Part shown: positions 18,735-28,839 of the stretch, piece after piece
Position numbering within the stretch: position 1 is the first letter of the stretch
Layout of the letters: every line of letters begins with the position of its first letter
DNA from: Wolbachia endosymbiont (group A) of Bibio marci
GTDB lineage: Bacteria > Pseudomonadota > Alphaproteobacteria > Rickettsiales > Anaplasmataceae
Reading direction: 5' to 3'
Assembly (NCBI RefSeq): GCF_947251645.1
Contig: NZ_OX366364.1
Coordinates: 248,001-312,000 of the forward strand
Length of the DNA: 64,000 bases
The notes under the pieces: generated by a model
The model's database searches: none
Told to the model about the DNA's origin: nothing
Seen by the model: the letters and a program-made list of their open reading frames with translations, nothing else
Made by a program: the position numbers and the translations under genes

Positions 18735-19596
18735 GTATAAATTTATTGATAACGGCTACAGTGTTAGTCCGTCCTAATCTAGAAAAATTACGTGATAAAG
18801 TAACAGAAGGTAAAATTAATAGATTCACTCTCCTGATCGTTTATCTAGAAAATATGCATATCAAATGGTATTACTTGAAGAATTTGAGAAAGCAGGAGCA
18901 GAAGCGGTTTTTTTAAATTATGAGATTAACGATAACCCAGAATCTCAATTGCTGTTACAAATGCAAGGTATGATAGCAGAATATGAACGAGCGAAAATTA
19001 TGGAACGAAGTCGTCGTGGAAAGATTTATGCAGCTAATAAAGATTGTGTAAGCGTAATGGGAGGAGCTCCTTATGGCTATCGTTATATAGATAAACATAT
19101 GGGAGGAGGACAAGCTTTATTTGAGATTAACGAAGAAGAAGCTGATATTGTTCGCAAAGTATTTTTGTGGGCAAGCAGGGAAAGAGCAAGTATTGGGGAA
19201 GTATGCCGTCGGCTAAATACTATGTCTATTATAACACGAACAGGAAAAAAGTGCTGGGATAGAAGTGTAATTTGGGGTATGTTAAAAAACCCTGCTTACA
19301 AAGGACAAGCAGCTTTTGGTAAAACAAAAGTAGGTGTAAAGTTACAACATATAAGACCACAAAAACATTCTTGTGAACAACCGAAAGATAATTACTCTAC
19401 TTATTCTGTTGAAAAAGCAAATTGGATTTATGTTGAAGTGCCAAATATAGTGGACGAAGATGTGTTTGATATAGTTCAAGAACAATTAGCTGAGAATAGA
19501 AAAATAGCAAGGACAAGAGAAAGAGGAGCAAAGTATTTACTACAAGGTTTAATCGTATGTAAGCATTGTCGTTATGCATATTACGGAAGTTCTGTA
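18610..19596 (+). pseudogene. Large serine recombinase (phage WO type), frameshifted and cut by an IS
   Basis: Starts at 18610 behind a strong AAGGAGG ribosome site. The resolvase domain begins VSLYARVSSGKQAQENTIASQ, with the catalytic serine in ARVSS. The frame is lost near 18765 (after NGY) and again near 18825; the right frames then give VRPNLEKLRDKV, SPDRLSRKYAYQM and, from 18865, EFEKAG through the recombinase domain (GGAPYGYRY, WDRSVIWGMLKNPAYKG) and one half of the zinc ribbon (CKHC). The coding sequence stops at 19596 where an IS5-type element begins. Such enzymes integrate phage WO, so this is probably a prophage relic. Not functional. Confidence 0.85.
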
Positions 19597-20198
19597 AGAA
19601 CCTGTTTAAAATCTCCTCAATAGAAGAGAAATGAAGGAAAGAACAACCATTTGTAAACTTGTGTTGAGTTTACGCTCGCAATTTTTCCATAACCGTCTAC
19701 ATTTTTCCAACCAAGCAAAAGACCGCTTGACAACCCATCTTTTTGGCAATACAGCAAAGGTATGTAATTCGCTTCGTTTTACTACCTCAACAGTTGCACC
19801 AATAGTTGCTTTTATTTGTGTTGCAAAATTTTCTCCTGTACAGCTAGCATCAACGAGTATATTTTTGACTTCAGAGAGGTTTTCTTTAGCATTTTCCACC
19901 ATTTTCACAGCACTGCTACGATCAGTTGCTTCTGCCGTTGTTATATGAATTGCATGTGTTGTGTATCAACTGCGATATGACCCTGAAATCTTTTTACCTG
20001 CATCATAGCCCTTTCTTTCAGCAGTATCTGCGTTTTTGACGCTTTGAGCATCAATTATGCAGAAACTGGCTTTCTCTTTCCGACCACTGTTTTGTCGCAA
20101 CCAATTTTTTTTAACCAACAAGCTTGGCTCCTTTCCTTTCTTATATGTTGAAATTAAGTCTTTATAAGTGTGACAAAGCAGTAATATAAAGATGTATA

Positions 20199-20260
20199 GA
20201 GAAGAGGAACCGTTTCCTTTCTTGGTCATAGGGACCGTTGGAAAGCAAGGTTCTCTTCTC
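20199..20260 (+). ncRNA. Candidate IS110 bridge-RNA structure in the leader
   Basis: The arms GAGAAGAGGAACC and GGTTCTCTTCTC pair over 12 bp with one bulge. Inside them TTTCC pairs with GGAAA, and the tip is GGTC/GACC around ATAGG. IS110 elements are known to carry a structured non-coding RNA outside the transposase gene that pairs with target and donor DNA. Position and structure fit; the target-pairing loops are not identified. The same structure is at 138-199 on the minus strand. Confidence 0.5.
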
Positions 20261-20356
20261 TTAAATTTATACTGAAAGTTCCGAACAACTGATTGAGCTT
20301 TTAGGCTCGTATATAAGACTGGAAAATGCAGTATATGTTATTATTATGGAGGAATT

Positions 20357-21328
20357 ATGAATTCATCAAATATTATTGCTGGCATTGATGTTAGCAAAAG
20401 TAAATTAGATATCCACATTCACCCACTTGAGCATTATAAAATATTTGAAAACAATGTACAATCCATTGATGAAATGCTGGACTTTTTACGTTTGCATAAT
20501 GTAACCAAAGTTGGTCTTGAGGCAACTGGTGGATACGAAAAATTATGTGCCTATACTTTACTAAGCAATGGTTTTGAGGTGTACGTCATTCAACCTAGAT
20601 GGGTTAGAGACTATGCTAAAAGCCTTAGTATTACTACAAAAACTGATAAAATAGACTGCAGTATCATTTCACGTTATATCAATAATACAGATATGCGTGT
20701 TACTCCTTTAACAGTTGATAATGGTAATATTGATTGCTTGAAACAAAAATTATCTCGTAGAAACCAACTTGTAGAAATAGCAAAAATACAAAAAACCCAA
20801 ATCCAACAGGTAACTGATACATCTATAATCAAACAAATAGAGGAGCTTCTCGCGATTTTACGTAATCAAATTAAAACTTTAGAAGATGAAATGATTACAT
20901 TTATCGATCAAAACCAAGAGCTTAAAAGAAAATATATATCAATAACTAGCATACCAGGTGTAAGTAAAATCACAGCCATTACTTTGATTTGCTATTTGCC
21001 CGAACTTGGAACCCTTCAAGAAAAGCAAATATCTAGCCTTGCAGGACTTGCACCTTTTAATCGAGACAGTGGTTTCAGTAAAGGAAAGAGATGTATTCAG
21101 GGCGGTAGATCACAAGTTAGAACGGTTTTACACATGTGTATTCTCAGTGCACAAAAAGTTAATTCTTATATCAACCCTTTCTTTACTAGATTATATAATC
21201 AATATAAAAAGCCATATAAAATTGCTTCCACTGCTGCCATGAGAAAACTGCTTATTTTTGCTAACTCTTTGGTCAGAGACGATAGAGTCTTTACTGAGGA
21301 ATATAGTCCTCAGTCTGTTTCTATCTAA
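20357..21328 (+). CDS. IS110-family transposase
   Basis: A 323-residue recombinase. The N-terminal DEDD RuvC-like domain shows GIDVSKSKLDIH (Asp10), EATGGYE, and KTDKIDCSII. A helical linker spans about 130-200. The C-terminal domain contains SIPGVSKITA and LAGLAPFNRDSGFSKGKR, where the serine of RDSG is the expected nucleophile. Length and both domains are complete, and a ribosome site GGAGGAA lies just before the ATG, so the gene looks functional. It sits on the strand opposite to the IS5 transposase it interrupts. Confidence 0.94.
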   Translation: MNSSNIIAGIDVSKSKLDIHIHPLEHYKIFENNVQSIDEMLDFLRLHNVTKVGLEATGGYEKLCAYTLLSNGFEVYVIQPRWVRDYAKSLSITTKTDKIDCSIISRYINNTDMRVTPLTVDNGNIDCLKQKLSRRNQLVEIAKIQKTQIQQVTDTSIIKQIEELLAILRNQIKTLEDEMITFIDQNQELKRKYISITSIPGVSKITAITLICYLPELGTLQEKQISSLAGLAPFNRDSGFSKGKRCIQGGRSQVRTVLHMCILSAQKVNSYINPFFTRLYNQYKKPYKIASTAAMRKLLIFANSLVRDDRVFTEEYSPQSVSI

Positions 21329-21348
21329 GCTAATTTATGGCAGAACTT

Positions 21349-21388
21349 GTGGATAAGTACGCTATACAAACTATAAGTACTTATCCAC
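21349..21388. terminator. Perfect inverted repeat in the IS110 tail
   Basis: GTGGATAAGTAC and GTACTTATCCAC are perfect 12-bp arms around a 16-base loop, 20 bp after the transposase stop. There is no T-run after it, so it may be a processing or binding structure rather than a terminator. Confidence 0.45.
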
Positions 21389-21798
21389 AGCTACACTAGA
21401 TTAAGAATATTTAAATTAAGAGTCATAATATATTGATTTTTTATAAATCTACTAAATTGAAAATTTTTCGATATTTTTCATTTTTTTTATTGACTTTTAA
21501 CACAACTGCTTTTTACTCCACATTTGAAAATAGTAATATATGTTTTCCCACCTTGGAAACTCTTTTGGCAACATTCTCCACTGACAACCACTTTTTAGCA
21601 CGTATAACACTCCACAAAATACTTTGTATATATCAATTAATCTTGGTCTCGTTTTCTTTTTCCTACTTTCTAAAATTGGTTTGATTTTTTCAAATTGCTC
21701 ACGACTTATGTCGCTTGGATACCTTTGACTCATTTATATACCTCATTATTTACCTGTTCCTACTTTAGCTCATCTCTTTGAGATTTTAAACAGGTTCT

Positions 21799-21933
21799 GA
21801 GAACAGTGATCAAACTCAACTTGAGCATTCCAGAGCTACACCGAAAACAGAGGAAAGAGGATCTTTGTCCAGCAGAGTAAGCAATGCCACATCAGTAGCG
21901 CATCTATCTTCTCAAATTAGCACCGAATATTAG
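21799..21933 (+). pseudogene. C-terminal fragment of an unknown gene
   Basis: An open frame runs from the IS5 border to a TAG at 21931-21933 and encodes 44 residues (ENSDQTQLEHSRATPKTEER and on to QISTEY). The composition is that of a hydrophilic protein tail, not of the recombinase zinc ribbon or coiled coil. A good hairpin terminator follows 15 bp later, which supports a true gene end. The 5' part is lost at the IS border. Confidence 0.5.
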
Positions 21934-21948
21934 CACTTGTCCAAACTA

Positions 21949-21971
21949 GGGGATGTTTTTTAAACATCCCC
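21949..21971 (+). terminator. Hairpin terminator after the gene fragment
   Basis: GGGGATGTTT and AACATCCCC form a 9-bp stem with a short T-rich loop. The following bases are only moderately T-rich. Its place after the TAG at 21931 suits a transcription end. Confidence 0.6.
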
Positions 21972-22243
21972 TAAATTCACATACAGGATTCTTTAATAAA
22001 TCAATAGAATTGTATATCCTGTTTTAATATTTCCTTTACTAAATCCACAACTTTTTCATTTAATAATTTTGGTGTTAATGCTACCCTAAACCAACTAGCT
22101 ATATTTACCTTGTATAATCTTGTTTCCCATATTGTTTATTCTATAAACAGGAATCGGTACAAAAACTTCTAGTGATATGCACCTTGTGGTAAGAAAAAAT
22201 CAATACATTCACGATAAATTTACCTCATATCTGTGTTTTATAT
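21972..22243. other. Intergenic region with a possible minus-strand gene remnant
   Basis: The minus strand carries a short open stretch ending at a TGA at 22001-22003 whose translation (VALTPKLLNEKVVDLVKEIL) looks like a protein C-terminus. No start or longer frame remains. I see no RNA gene here. Confidence 0.3.
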
Positions 22244-22699
22244 GTGGAAATTGGAATGGAAATTTATGTAGGCAAAGAAAAAAGAATAGCAAATGTGGTG
22301 ACTCAACACTGGAGTGACATAAAAGGATCAGACAGAGATTGGCCAGAAAGGCACGAAATAGACACTGCAGAAATAATGGAGTCATGGCAGCATTGTTTTA
22401 TCATTGAAGTCAAGGATCAAGGTTATATTTGTGAAAATGCAGGAGAAAAGGCTGTTGAATTCTATGGTTTTGAGAAAAAGATGCGCATTGATAATAAGTA
22501 TGCAATTGATGCACCATTTCTGCGACTATATAAAATAGATGCAGTTATTGATAAACTTGATACTGTAATAGAGAGTAAATGCCCAATCAATGAAGAGGAA
22601 GAAAGTGAAAGTGTTAAAATGAGGCAAGTATTGTTGCCACTTGGGAATAAAGAAGGTATAACACATATATTGGGCGTAATTACATTTAAGCTCCTTTAA
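22244..22699 (+). CDS. PAS-like domain protein, hypothetical
   Basis: A 147- to 151-residue protein. The frame can start at GTG 22244 or ATG 22256; I favour the ATG because the GTG adds only four residues and neither has a clear ribosome site. The opening VTQHWSDIKGSDRDWPERHE followed by WQHCFIIEV resembles the alphaproteobacterial single-domain PAS_5 family. Those domains often sit in signalling proteins, but no output domain is present. It lies on the same strand as rpmI but 98 bp away. The PAS assignment is a pattern judgement. Confidence 0.6.
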   Translation: MEIGMEIYVGKEKRIANVVTQHWSDIKGSDRDWPERHEIDTAEIMESWQHCFIIEVKDQGYICENAGEKAVEFYGFEKKMRIDNKYAIDAPFLRLYKIDAVIDKLDTVIESKCPINEEEESESVKMRQVLLPLGNKEGITHILGVITFKLL

Positions 22700-22797
22700 T
22701 ATACAATTTTAATTTGATTCTTTAATAAAATTATTTATACTACTACTTAATTACTATTAAAGAACTCAATAGTAGTATTTGTAAATTTATTTGGAAT

Positions 22798-23004
22798 ATG
22801 AAGAAAATAAAATTAAAAACCAAATCTTCTGTTAAAAAGCGCTTTCACCTTACAGCTAAGGGTAAAGTCATTTCTACTCAGTCAGGCAAAAGGCATGGCA
22901 TGGTAAAGAGAAGTAAATCTAATATTCGTAATCAGCGCGGTACAACGATTCTTGGTAAATCTGATTCGCGTATAGTTAAGCTTTATATGCCTTATGGTAT
23001 TTAA
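22798..23004 (+). CDS. rpmI: 50S ribosomal protein L35
   Basis: A 68-residue, strongly basic protein with the L35 pattern [19 protein letters not shown] and a conserved KRHGM segment. L35 sits in the large subunit. It is followed after 20 bp by rplT, the usual pair; the infC gene that often leads this operon is not upstream here. Confidence 0.95.
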   Translation: MKKIKLKTKSSVKKRFHLTAKGKVISTQSGKRHGMVKRSKSNIRNQRGTTILGKSDSRIVKLYMPYGI

Positions 23005-23024
23005 CAAAATGGAGGTAAAATAAA

Positions 23025-23390
23025 ATGGCTCGGGTAAAACGTGGAGTCACTACTCACGCTCGTCATAAAAAAATATTGAAACTGGCAAAGGGTTATAGAG
23101 GACGCGCAAAAAGTTGTTATAGAATTGCATTACAAAGAGTTGAAAAAGCACTGCAATATGCTTACAGAGACAGAAGAACCCGTAAACGTGATTTCCGTAG
23201 CTTATGGATAATACGTATTAATGCAGCAGCAAGAGAGCATGGGCTTACTTATGGTAGGTTTATGCATGGTCTTACACTTGCTGAAATTGATTTAAATAGA
23301 AAAATTCTTGCTGAGATGGCCGTTAATTATAAGGATGATTTTGCCAAATTAGTAGAAGCTGTAAGTGGTAAATTAGCGGAGAATTCTTAA
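23025..23390 (+). CDS. rplT: 50S ribosomal protein L20
   Basis: L20 binds 23S rRNA early in large-subunit assembly. The 121-residue protein matches the family throughout: [20 protein letters not shown] at the N-terminus, [15 protein letters not shown] in the middle and YGRFMHGL later. A ribosome site GGAGG lies 9 bp before the ATG. It is co-transcribed with rpmI, and fmt follows after 19 bp. Confidence 0.97.
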   Translation: MARVKRGVTTHARHKKILKLAKGYRGRAKSCYRIALQRVEKALQYAYRDRRTRKRDFRSLWIIRINAAAREHGLTYGRFMHGLTLAEIDLNRKILAEMAVNYKDDFAKLVEAVSGKLAENS

Positions 23391-23409
23391 AGCAAAAACA
23401 CTTGAAAGC

Positions 23410-24309
23410 GTGAGAATTATTTTCATGGGGTCACCGGAATTCGCTGTTAGTACGCTAAACTTACTATTGAAATCACAGAATGAAATAGTAGCAGTATACA
23501 CCAAGGCTCCAAAACCTTCAGGGCGTGGACAGAAGCCAACGAAATCTCCAGTACATGTTATCGCTGAAGAAAGTAACATAGAGGTATGTACTCCTATCTC
23601 TCTAAAGTTTTCGGCAGAGCAGGAAAAATTTAGAAATTTCAAACCAGACGTTGCAGTTGTAGCTGCGTATGGATTGATACTCCCAAGAGAAATTTTGAAT
23701 ATTCCAAAATATGGTTGTATTAATATTCATCCTTCATTATTACCAAGGTGGCGTGGTGCAGCTCCGATACAGCACACAATTTTAGCAGGAGATCAAGAAA
23801 CCGGGGTTAGCATTATGCAATTGGGTGAAGGATTAGATTCCGGCCCTATTTTAAAACAGGAAAAATTTCTTATCGAAAAGAACGATAATTACAAGACATT
23901 GCACGATAAATTGTCTGAATTAGGCAGTGATTTACTGCTGGAAGTGCTAAACGAAATTGAAAAACAGGTTCCCTTAAAACAGAATAATAATGATGCATGT
24001 TACGCTGACAAAGTGGAAGACTATAAAATTTATGCAAGTGATGCTTGTGAAGTTGCTTATAGAAAGGTTAAAGCATTTTACCCAAAAGCGTTCATCAAGA
24101 TAGAGAATAAACGTATCAGGATACTTGATGCTGACTTTGAAGCTCTCGCTTCAGAACAAGGTAAGATCGTTAATGATAATATGCACATAAGTTTAAAAGG
24201 TGGCACTTTAATTCCTAAAGTTGTACAAATGGAAGGGAGAAATCCTTGCAGTATTGAAGATTTTATTCGTGGCTTGAAATCAAGCATGGTAAAAAAATTT
24301 ATAGAATAG
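23410..24309 (+). CDS. fmt: Methionyl-tRNA formyltransferase
   Basis: Formylates initiator Met-tRNA from 10-formyltetrahydrofolate. It starts at a GTG ([15 protein letters not shown] follows, the family opening). The catalytic region shows [18 protein letters not shown] (the conserved Asn, His and SLLP loop) and [17 protein letters not shown] with the active-site Asp. It has 299 residues, with the C-terminal tRNA-binding domain. The def gene, its common partner, is not adjacent. Confidence 0.96.
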   Translation: MRIIFMGSPEFAVSTLNLLLKSQNEIVAVYTKAPKPSGRGQKPTKSPVHVIAEESNIEVCTPISLKFSAEQEKFRNFKPDVAVVAAYGLILPREILNIPKYGCINIHPSLLPRWRGAAPIQHTILAGDQETGVSIMQLGEGLDSGPILKQEKFLIEKNDNYKTLHDKLSELGSDLLLEVLNEIEKQVPLKQNNNDACYADKVEDYKIYASDACEVAYRKVKAFYPKAFIKIENKRIRILDADFEALASEQGKIVNDNMHISLKGGTLIPKVVQMEGRNPCSIEDFIRGLKSSMVKKFIE

Positions 24310-24396
24310 ACTACTTCAAAGAAGAGCTTAGTGTAGAAATGTAATAGCTAAATTTCCTTTTCTTAGATATAATCCTATAAAACTTTCTGTACAAAA

Positions 24397-25917
24397 ATGA
24401 AAATACAAAGAGCTTTAATATCAGTATACGATAAAACGAATATAATTGATCTTGCATCGTTTTTAACGCAGCAACAAATAGAAATTCTTTCAACGGGAAA
24501 TACTTATAAAGTGCTATCTAGTGCAGGAATAAAAACACAAGAGGTCTCAGATTACACACAATTTCCAGAGATACTGGGTGGTAGAGTGAAAACTTTACAC
24601 CCTAAAATTCATGGAGGAATACTTTGTGATCGAGAAAAGCACAAAATGGAAATGCAAAATCTAGGTGTTGAGCCAATAGACCTGCTTATAACTAACCTAT
24701 ACCCATTTTGGGAGACAGTAAGTAGCGGCTCAAATGAAGAGCAAATCATAGAACAAATTGATATTGGTGGAGTGGCGTTAATCAGAGCTGCAGCAAAAAA
24801 TTTTCATTTTACTTCAGTCATTTCCAGCATTCAAGACTATGAAGCACTGAAAGCTGAGATGATAGAAAATAACAATAAAACAACATTGGAATATAGAAAA
24901 CATTTAGCAACCAAAGCATTTGCTCTCACTGCACACTACGATTCTAATATTCACAGTTGGTTTTTATCCCAGAGTAAAAATAATGAATTACCAGAGTTTT
25001 GTGCTCTATACGGGCATAAAGCACAAGTATTAAGGTATGGTGAAAATCCCCATCAAAAAGCTGCATTTTATAGTAATCAATTTACAAAATATCCGTTGGA
25101 AAAAATACATGGAAAAGAGCTGAGTTATAATAACATAGTAGATATAGAATCCGCACTTAACATAATTTCTGAGTTTAAAGAGCCTGCAGCAGTGATAATC
25201 AAGCACAATAACCCATGTGGCGTTGCTGTTGGTGATAATGCTTTGGAGGCATATGAAAAAGCTCTATCGTGTGATGAAGTAAGCAGTTTTGGCGGAATAG
25301 TCGCCTTAAATCGGGAGATAGATTTAAAGCTAGCAGAAAAATTAAACGAGATATTTTTGGAAGTAGTGATAACACCGTCAGTCAGCAATGAGGCACTAAA
25401 AATTTTACAAAGAAAGAAAAATTTAAGAGTGATTATTCATAAATCTTTCCAACAAAATGTGAAATACCAAATTAAAAATGTTGTTGGTGGGTTTTTGGTG
25501 CAAGAAAATAATAACCACACAATAAAAGCAGAAGAAATGAGCCAAGTAACAGAGCACACTGCAACAGACAAAGAAAAAAAAGATCTTATTTTTGCCTGGA
25601 AAATATGTAAACATGTAAAATCCAACGCAATAGTTATAGCAAAAGACGGTTGTGCTATTGGCATCGGTGCAGGACAAACAAGCAGAATAGATAGTGTTAA
25701 CATTGCAGTGAAAAAAGCAGGTGAAAAATGTAAAGGTGCGGTGCTTGCTTCAGATGCATTTTTCCCATTCCCAGATAGCATAGTAGAAAGTACAAAACAT
25801 GGGATTACAGCTATAATTCAGCCAGGTGGCTCGCTAAAAGATCAAGATGTGATAAAAGCTGCAAATGAAAATAAAATTGCTATGTTTTTCACTGGCGTTC
25901 GCAGTTTTTTCCATTAG
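24397..25917 (+). CDS. purH: Bifunctional AICAR transformylase/IMP cyclohydrolase
   Basis: Catalyses the last two steps of IMP synthesis. The 506-residue protein has the IMP cyclohydrolase (MGS-fold) domain at about 1-190 (ALISVYDKTNIIDLA, GGRVKTLHPKIHGG) and the AICAR transformylase domain after it (RYGENPHQKAAFY, IIKHNNPCGVA, FGGIVALN, and a C-terminal ASDAFFPFPDS). Length is slightly below the usual 510-530. It fits, with purB in this window, retained purine synthesis in this symbiont. Confidence 0.96.
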   Translation: MKIQRALISVYDKTNIIDLASFLTQQQIEILSTGNTYKVLSSAGIKTQEVSDYTQFPEILGGRVKTLHPKIHGGILCDREKHKMEMQNLGVEPIDLLITNLYPFWETVSSGSNEEQIIEQIDIGGVALIRAAAKNFHFTSVISSIQDYEALKAEMIENNNKTTLEYRKHLATKAFALTAHYDSNIHSWFLSQSKNNELPEFCALYGHKAQVLRYGENPHQKAAFYSNQFTKYPLEKIHGKELSYNNIVDIESALNIISEFKEPAAVIIKHNNPCGVAVGDNALEAYEKALSCDEVSSFGGIVALNREIDLKLAEKLNEIFLEVVITPSVSNEALKILQRKKNLRVIIHKSFQQNVKYQIKNVVGGFLVQENNNHTIKAEEMSQVTEHTATDKEKKDLIFAWKICKHVKSNAIVIAKDGCAIGIGAGQTSRIDSVNIAVKKAGEKCKGAVLASDAFFPFPDSIVESTKHGITAIIQPGGSLKDQDVIKAANENKIAMFFTGVRSFFH

Positions 25918-25976
25918 GCTTTGTGTCTTATCCAAACTACACTGCTACAACTATACGAACATCGTCTACCATGCAC

Positions 25977-26916
25977 GCTAACTATGGATTAGAAAAATAG
26001 TAAGAGAGGAGGGAAAAAGAGGGTAAACTCCAGTATTTTAGCAAGAAATAGGAGGTTACCCAATGAATAAGAATATAACAGAATTGTTCTGTTTTGTAGA
26101 TGATTATTGTAAAATAATAGATGAAAATTTTGCCAACAGACTGTTGTCTAATGGTAAAAAACCTACCAGAGTGCCAGAAATAACGTATTCTGAAATTATC
26201 ACAATAATTCTACTATACCAGCAATCTAGATACGAAAATTTTAAATCATTTTATCTATATTACTTAAAGTTGTTACATAAGTCGGACTTTCCAACACTAC
26301 CTTCATATGATAGGTTTATTGCGTTAAAACCACGAGTTTTGTGGTATTTAGCAATGTTGCTACAGTGGTTAAGCAAAAACCACAGGCATTTCCTATATTG
26401 ATTCAACTTCAATTGCAGTATGTCATAAAAAAAGAATCTAAAAACACAAAGTCTTTGCTAGAATTGCAAAAATAGGGAAAAACACTACTGGCTGGTTTTA
26501 TGGCTTTAAATTACATATGGTAATCAATGAAATAGGTAAGGGGTTATTTTGACAAAGGGTAACGTTGACGATAGGAAACCAGTTCCAGACCTGACTAAAA
26601 AGTTAGCAGGTTTATTATTTGGAGATAAAGGTTATATTAAAAAAGATCTATTTTTTTGATAGAAATCTAAAGCTTGTTACCAAGGTGAAAAAAGGTATGA
26701 AAAATGCATTAATTCCTCTGAAAGAGAAGATTTTGTTACGGAAGAGATCGATTATCGAAACGGTCTTTGGTTACCTAAAAAATAGATTGGAAATTGAACA
26801 TACTCGCCATAGATCTCCTGTTAGTTCACATTTTTTCCACGCTTATTTCATATTCCCTAAAACGGAAAAAACCTTCTATTTCCAGCACTTTCTTTACCGG
26901 CTAATCCATAGTTAGC
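25977..26916 (+). pseudogene. IS982-family element with frameshifted transposase
   Basis: The ends are inverted repeats GCTAACTATGGATTAG (25977-25992) and its complement (26901-26916). Inside, a plus-strand transposase starts at 26063 behind GGAGG: MNKNITELFCFVDDYCKIID and the following FKSFYLYYL are IS982-like. A stop near 26401, a broken middle and a last part from 26619 (ending in RSIIETVFGYLKN, which holds the final catalytic Glu region) show it is dead. Confidence 0.75.
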
Positions 26917-27012
26917 GTTAGAGATACCGTGAATAAATCACGGTATGACGTAGAGCTCGCGTTAGCTATACTTTTATACTCACCAACTCAGTGTCTAATC
27001 TGGATCACAGTA
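26917..27012. repeat. Short hairpin repeat between IS982 and the MITE
   Basis: Holds the hairpin TACCGTGAATAAATCACGGTA (26926-26946), a degenerate copy of a palindrome found also near 34150, 46335, 46655 and 63110. The end of the stretch is the 9-bp target copy ATCACAGTA next to the MITE. Confidence 0.5.
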
Positions 27013-27338
27013 GGCTTTGTTGCATCGCTAGCTATGATGGATTAAAGATAAAAAAGATGGAGAATATCAGTAGCTTATTATTCTGGTATTTATAACAAGA
27101 ACGGTCAGTGAATACCTAAATTTGAGTAAAAGAAATTTCACTACCACTCACTAATCCGGCTAAAATTCAAGAATTTCAATGCTTTAGCTATTTTCAATAG
27201 AATTAAGTTTATTAATATAAATAATAAATTACTATTCTTAAATTTGATCAGATTGATTGCAAAAAAACAAGATTTTCAATAGGTTGCTTATAATCCTAGC
27301 TATAGTTAGCCTTTCATAAGTAGCGATGCAACAAAGCC
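27013..27338. mobile_element. 326-bp MITE, copy A
   Basis: Ends GGCTTTGTTGCATCGCTA in inverted orientation at both borders and no coding capacity. The flanking 9-mers are ATCACAGTA and ATCCCAGTA, a target duplication with one mismatch, and a WPE continues on the right. Sequence nearly identical to copies B, C and D. Confidence 0.88.
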
Positions 27339-27385
27339 ATCCCAGTATCAAGCACTGGGATGACAGGAGAAGGAGGCTACTTGGA
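27339..27385. repeat. WPE-type palindromic repeat
   Basis: ATCCCAGTATCAAGC followed by the inverted arm ACTGGGAT, then a half unit ending TTGGATGACACC. It directly abuts MITE copy A. Confidence 0.75.
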
Positions 27386-27428
27386 TGACACCACTTTTGC
27401 TTCAATATTTGCGATGCCCCTGAACAGA

Positions 27429-28514
27429 CAATGGCGTCAACTTAAGAACTTTCATTAGCAAACTCTCCTAAAGACATGATGGCGTTTGGGCTTATCTACC
27501 TTATTGCGGCTGTCCTGGTCGGATTTTAACTTTAGCGCGTATACTTGCTCTATCAAAAAGGGCTTGAAAGTTTTTTGGCGCAATAAGTACCTGATAGAGT
27601 TTCTGCCTCATTACACCAAATAAAACTGAAAAATTTATCAGCAATTTTATCTGGATTCCAAGGCCCTTGTGATATGAAGCGACAATATATTACACATGAC
27701 TAAGTTTGCCCAAAATTCTTGTAATACAGCCTCTAAATTTACGCCAGAAAAATTCTCTAACTCTGCACCTATTTTGAGTCGTTTATAGCACTCTTCTATA
27801 TGCCACCTTAACACATAAGCTTTGCTCCAAAGTCTCGGTCAAAAACTCTGTTTCCCCATTGGCTAATGTAAGCACTATTACTCTTACTTTTTGGCTTTTC
27901 GTTTTATTTTCTAGCACAAAATCTAATTCACCAGATGAACCATAGCTTGCTATAATTTCTTTTTTGCAAGCGAAAAATAAAGTCTACTTTCAATTCATAA
28001 TGCTGCTGAATAAATTTTAATGAAGACGGTCGTAGATAAATAATTTGATTTAATGAACGCATTTGAGTAACGACTTCAGGTTTCTGCTAACGTTTGCTCA
28101 ATAGGCTGTTTGGATGCTTAAATTCTTTAAAACCTGTATTTATATCTTGCTTTAGAAAAAGCTTGCTTTGAGGGTGGAACTTAATGAGCTCACATTCTAT
28201 TCCTAAACTTTTCTTAATTAACTTTAAAATCATAGAAAATACTGTTGTAAAAGGAAGTTTTCTTGTTCGTGTAAAACTCAACACAATGGATTCTCTGAAA
28301 AGCTTTCGAGTATATTATATTTTTAATTTGTAGAATAAGATTTTTTCCTTTTTGCATGTTTCACCTAAAAAGGACATATTTTAGACTTCTTTGTTGAAAT
28401 AAAACAGAAACAAAAGTGCTGTTTATTGCAGCTTTTGGGTAATTTAATGGTAAAAAATTTAGAGAGAAGTTTTATACACAATCACTGATATTTTCCCTTA
28501 AGTTGACGCCATTG
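27429..28514 (-). pseudogene. Degraded IS4-family element
   Basis: Bounded by inverted repeats CAATGGCGTCAACTTAAG (27429-27446) and its complement (28497-28514). On the minus strand the N-terminal part reads from 28284 (MLSFTRTRKLPFTTVFSMIL). The C-terminal part near 27640-27830 gives YVLRWHIEECYKRLK, which carries the IS4 Y-R-E-K signature. Several frameshifts and a missing middle leave it inactive; at 1.09 kb it is shorter than a complete IS4 element. Confidence 0.72.
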
Positions 28515-28839
28515 GCTGAACGGATACCTTTAAATTGGCGCTGTAATAATTTGCTGACGCTTAGTTTAAGCGCGATTTGGCTGAATGTAGAAAAAATAAA
28601 AAAGACATGCAGCCGCTATAATTTTATGTAATCCGCCAATAAATACCCTGAGTTTTTTACTGAATTTTGTCATTGAGCCTGCAGGTCAAAAACAATGAGT
28701 CATAAATACCCTTAATACTACAATAAGGGGGCTGGCGGAGTTTGTCAAGTAAGTTTTTGTAGCTCTCATGGTTTTTGGATTCTAACTAACGTCATGCGCT
28801 GGAATAACACCATTGGTGGCAGACAGCTAAAGAAAAATA
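28515..28839. other. Intergenic region with dispersed-repeat tail
   Basis: No gene is seen. The stretch near 28722-28770 (AATAAGGGGGCTGGCG, then GTAGCTCTCATGG) also occurs at 47155-47205 and, inverted, at the ends of the 440-bp repeats. The remainder looks like decayed repeat DNA. Confidence 0.45.

Larger units (their letters stand above)
20136..21508 (+). mobile_element. IS110-family insertion sequence, intact, nested in the IS5 element
   Basis: Left end set by comparison with the second copy at 1-262 (shared sequence starts at about 20136); right end set by the resumption of the IS5 transposase frame near 21509. The element is about 1.37 kb with a leader of about 220 bp, the transposase, and a 180-bp tail. 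The termini lack clear inverted repeats, as is usual for this family. The tail holds a perfect 12-bp inverted repeat (21349-21388). Confidence 0.82.
19597..21798 (-). mobile_element. IS5-family element (ISWpi1-like), split by an IS110 copy
   Basis: The ends are the inverted repeats AGAACCTGTTTAAAATCTC at 19597-19615 and 21780-21798. The transposase reads on the minus strand: the N-terminal part (MSQRYPSDISREQFEKIKP to FQMWSKK) ends near 21509, and the rest resumes near 20135 with GKEPSLL and runs to LLLRRF near 19606, with a further frame loss near 19940. The catalytic stretch SFCIIDAQSVKN is present. Without the nested IS110 it is about 830 bp. The sequences on either side are unrelated genes and no target duplication is seen, so the locus has been rearranged. 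Dead element. Confidence 0.82.

Noticed and set aside
19966-20229. An 87-codon minus-strand frame that joins IS110 leader sequence to IS5 transposase
   Set aside because: The first part is the non-coding IS110 leader, as shown by the second copy at 1-262; only the end is IS5 transposase.
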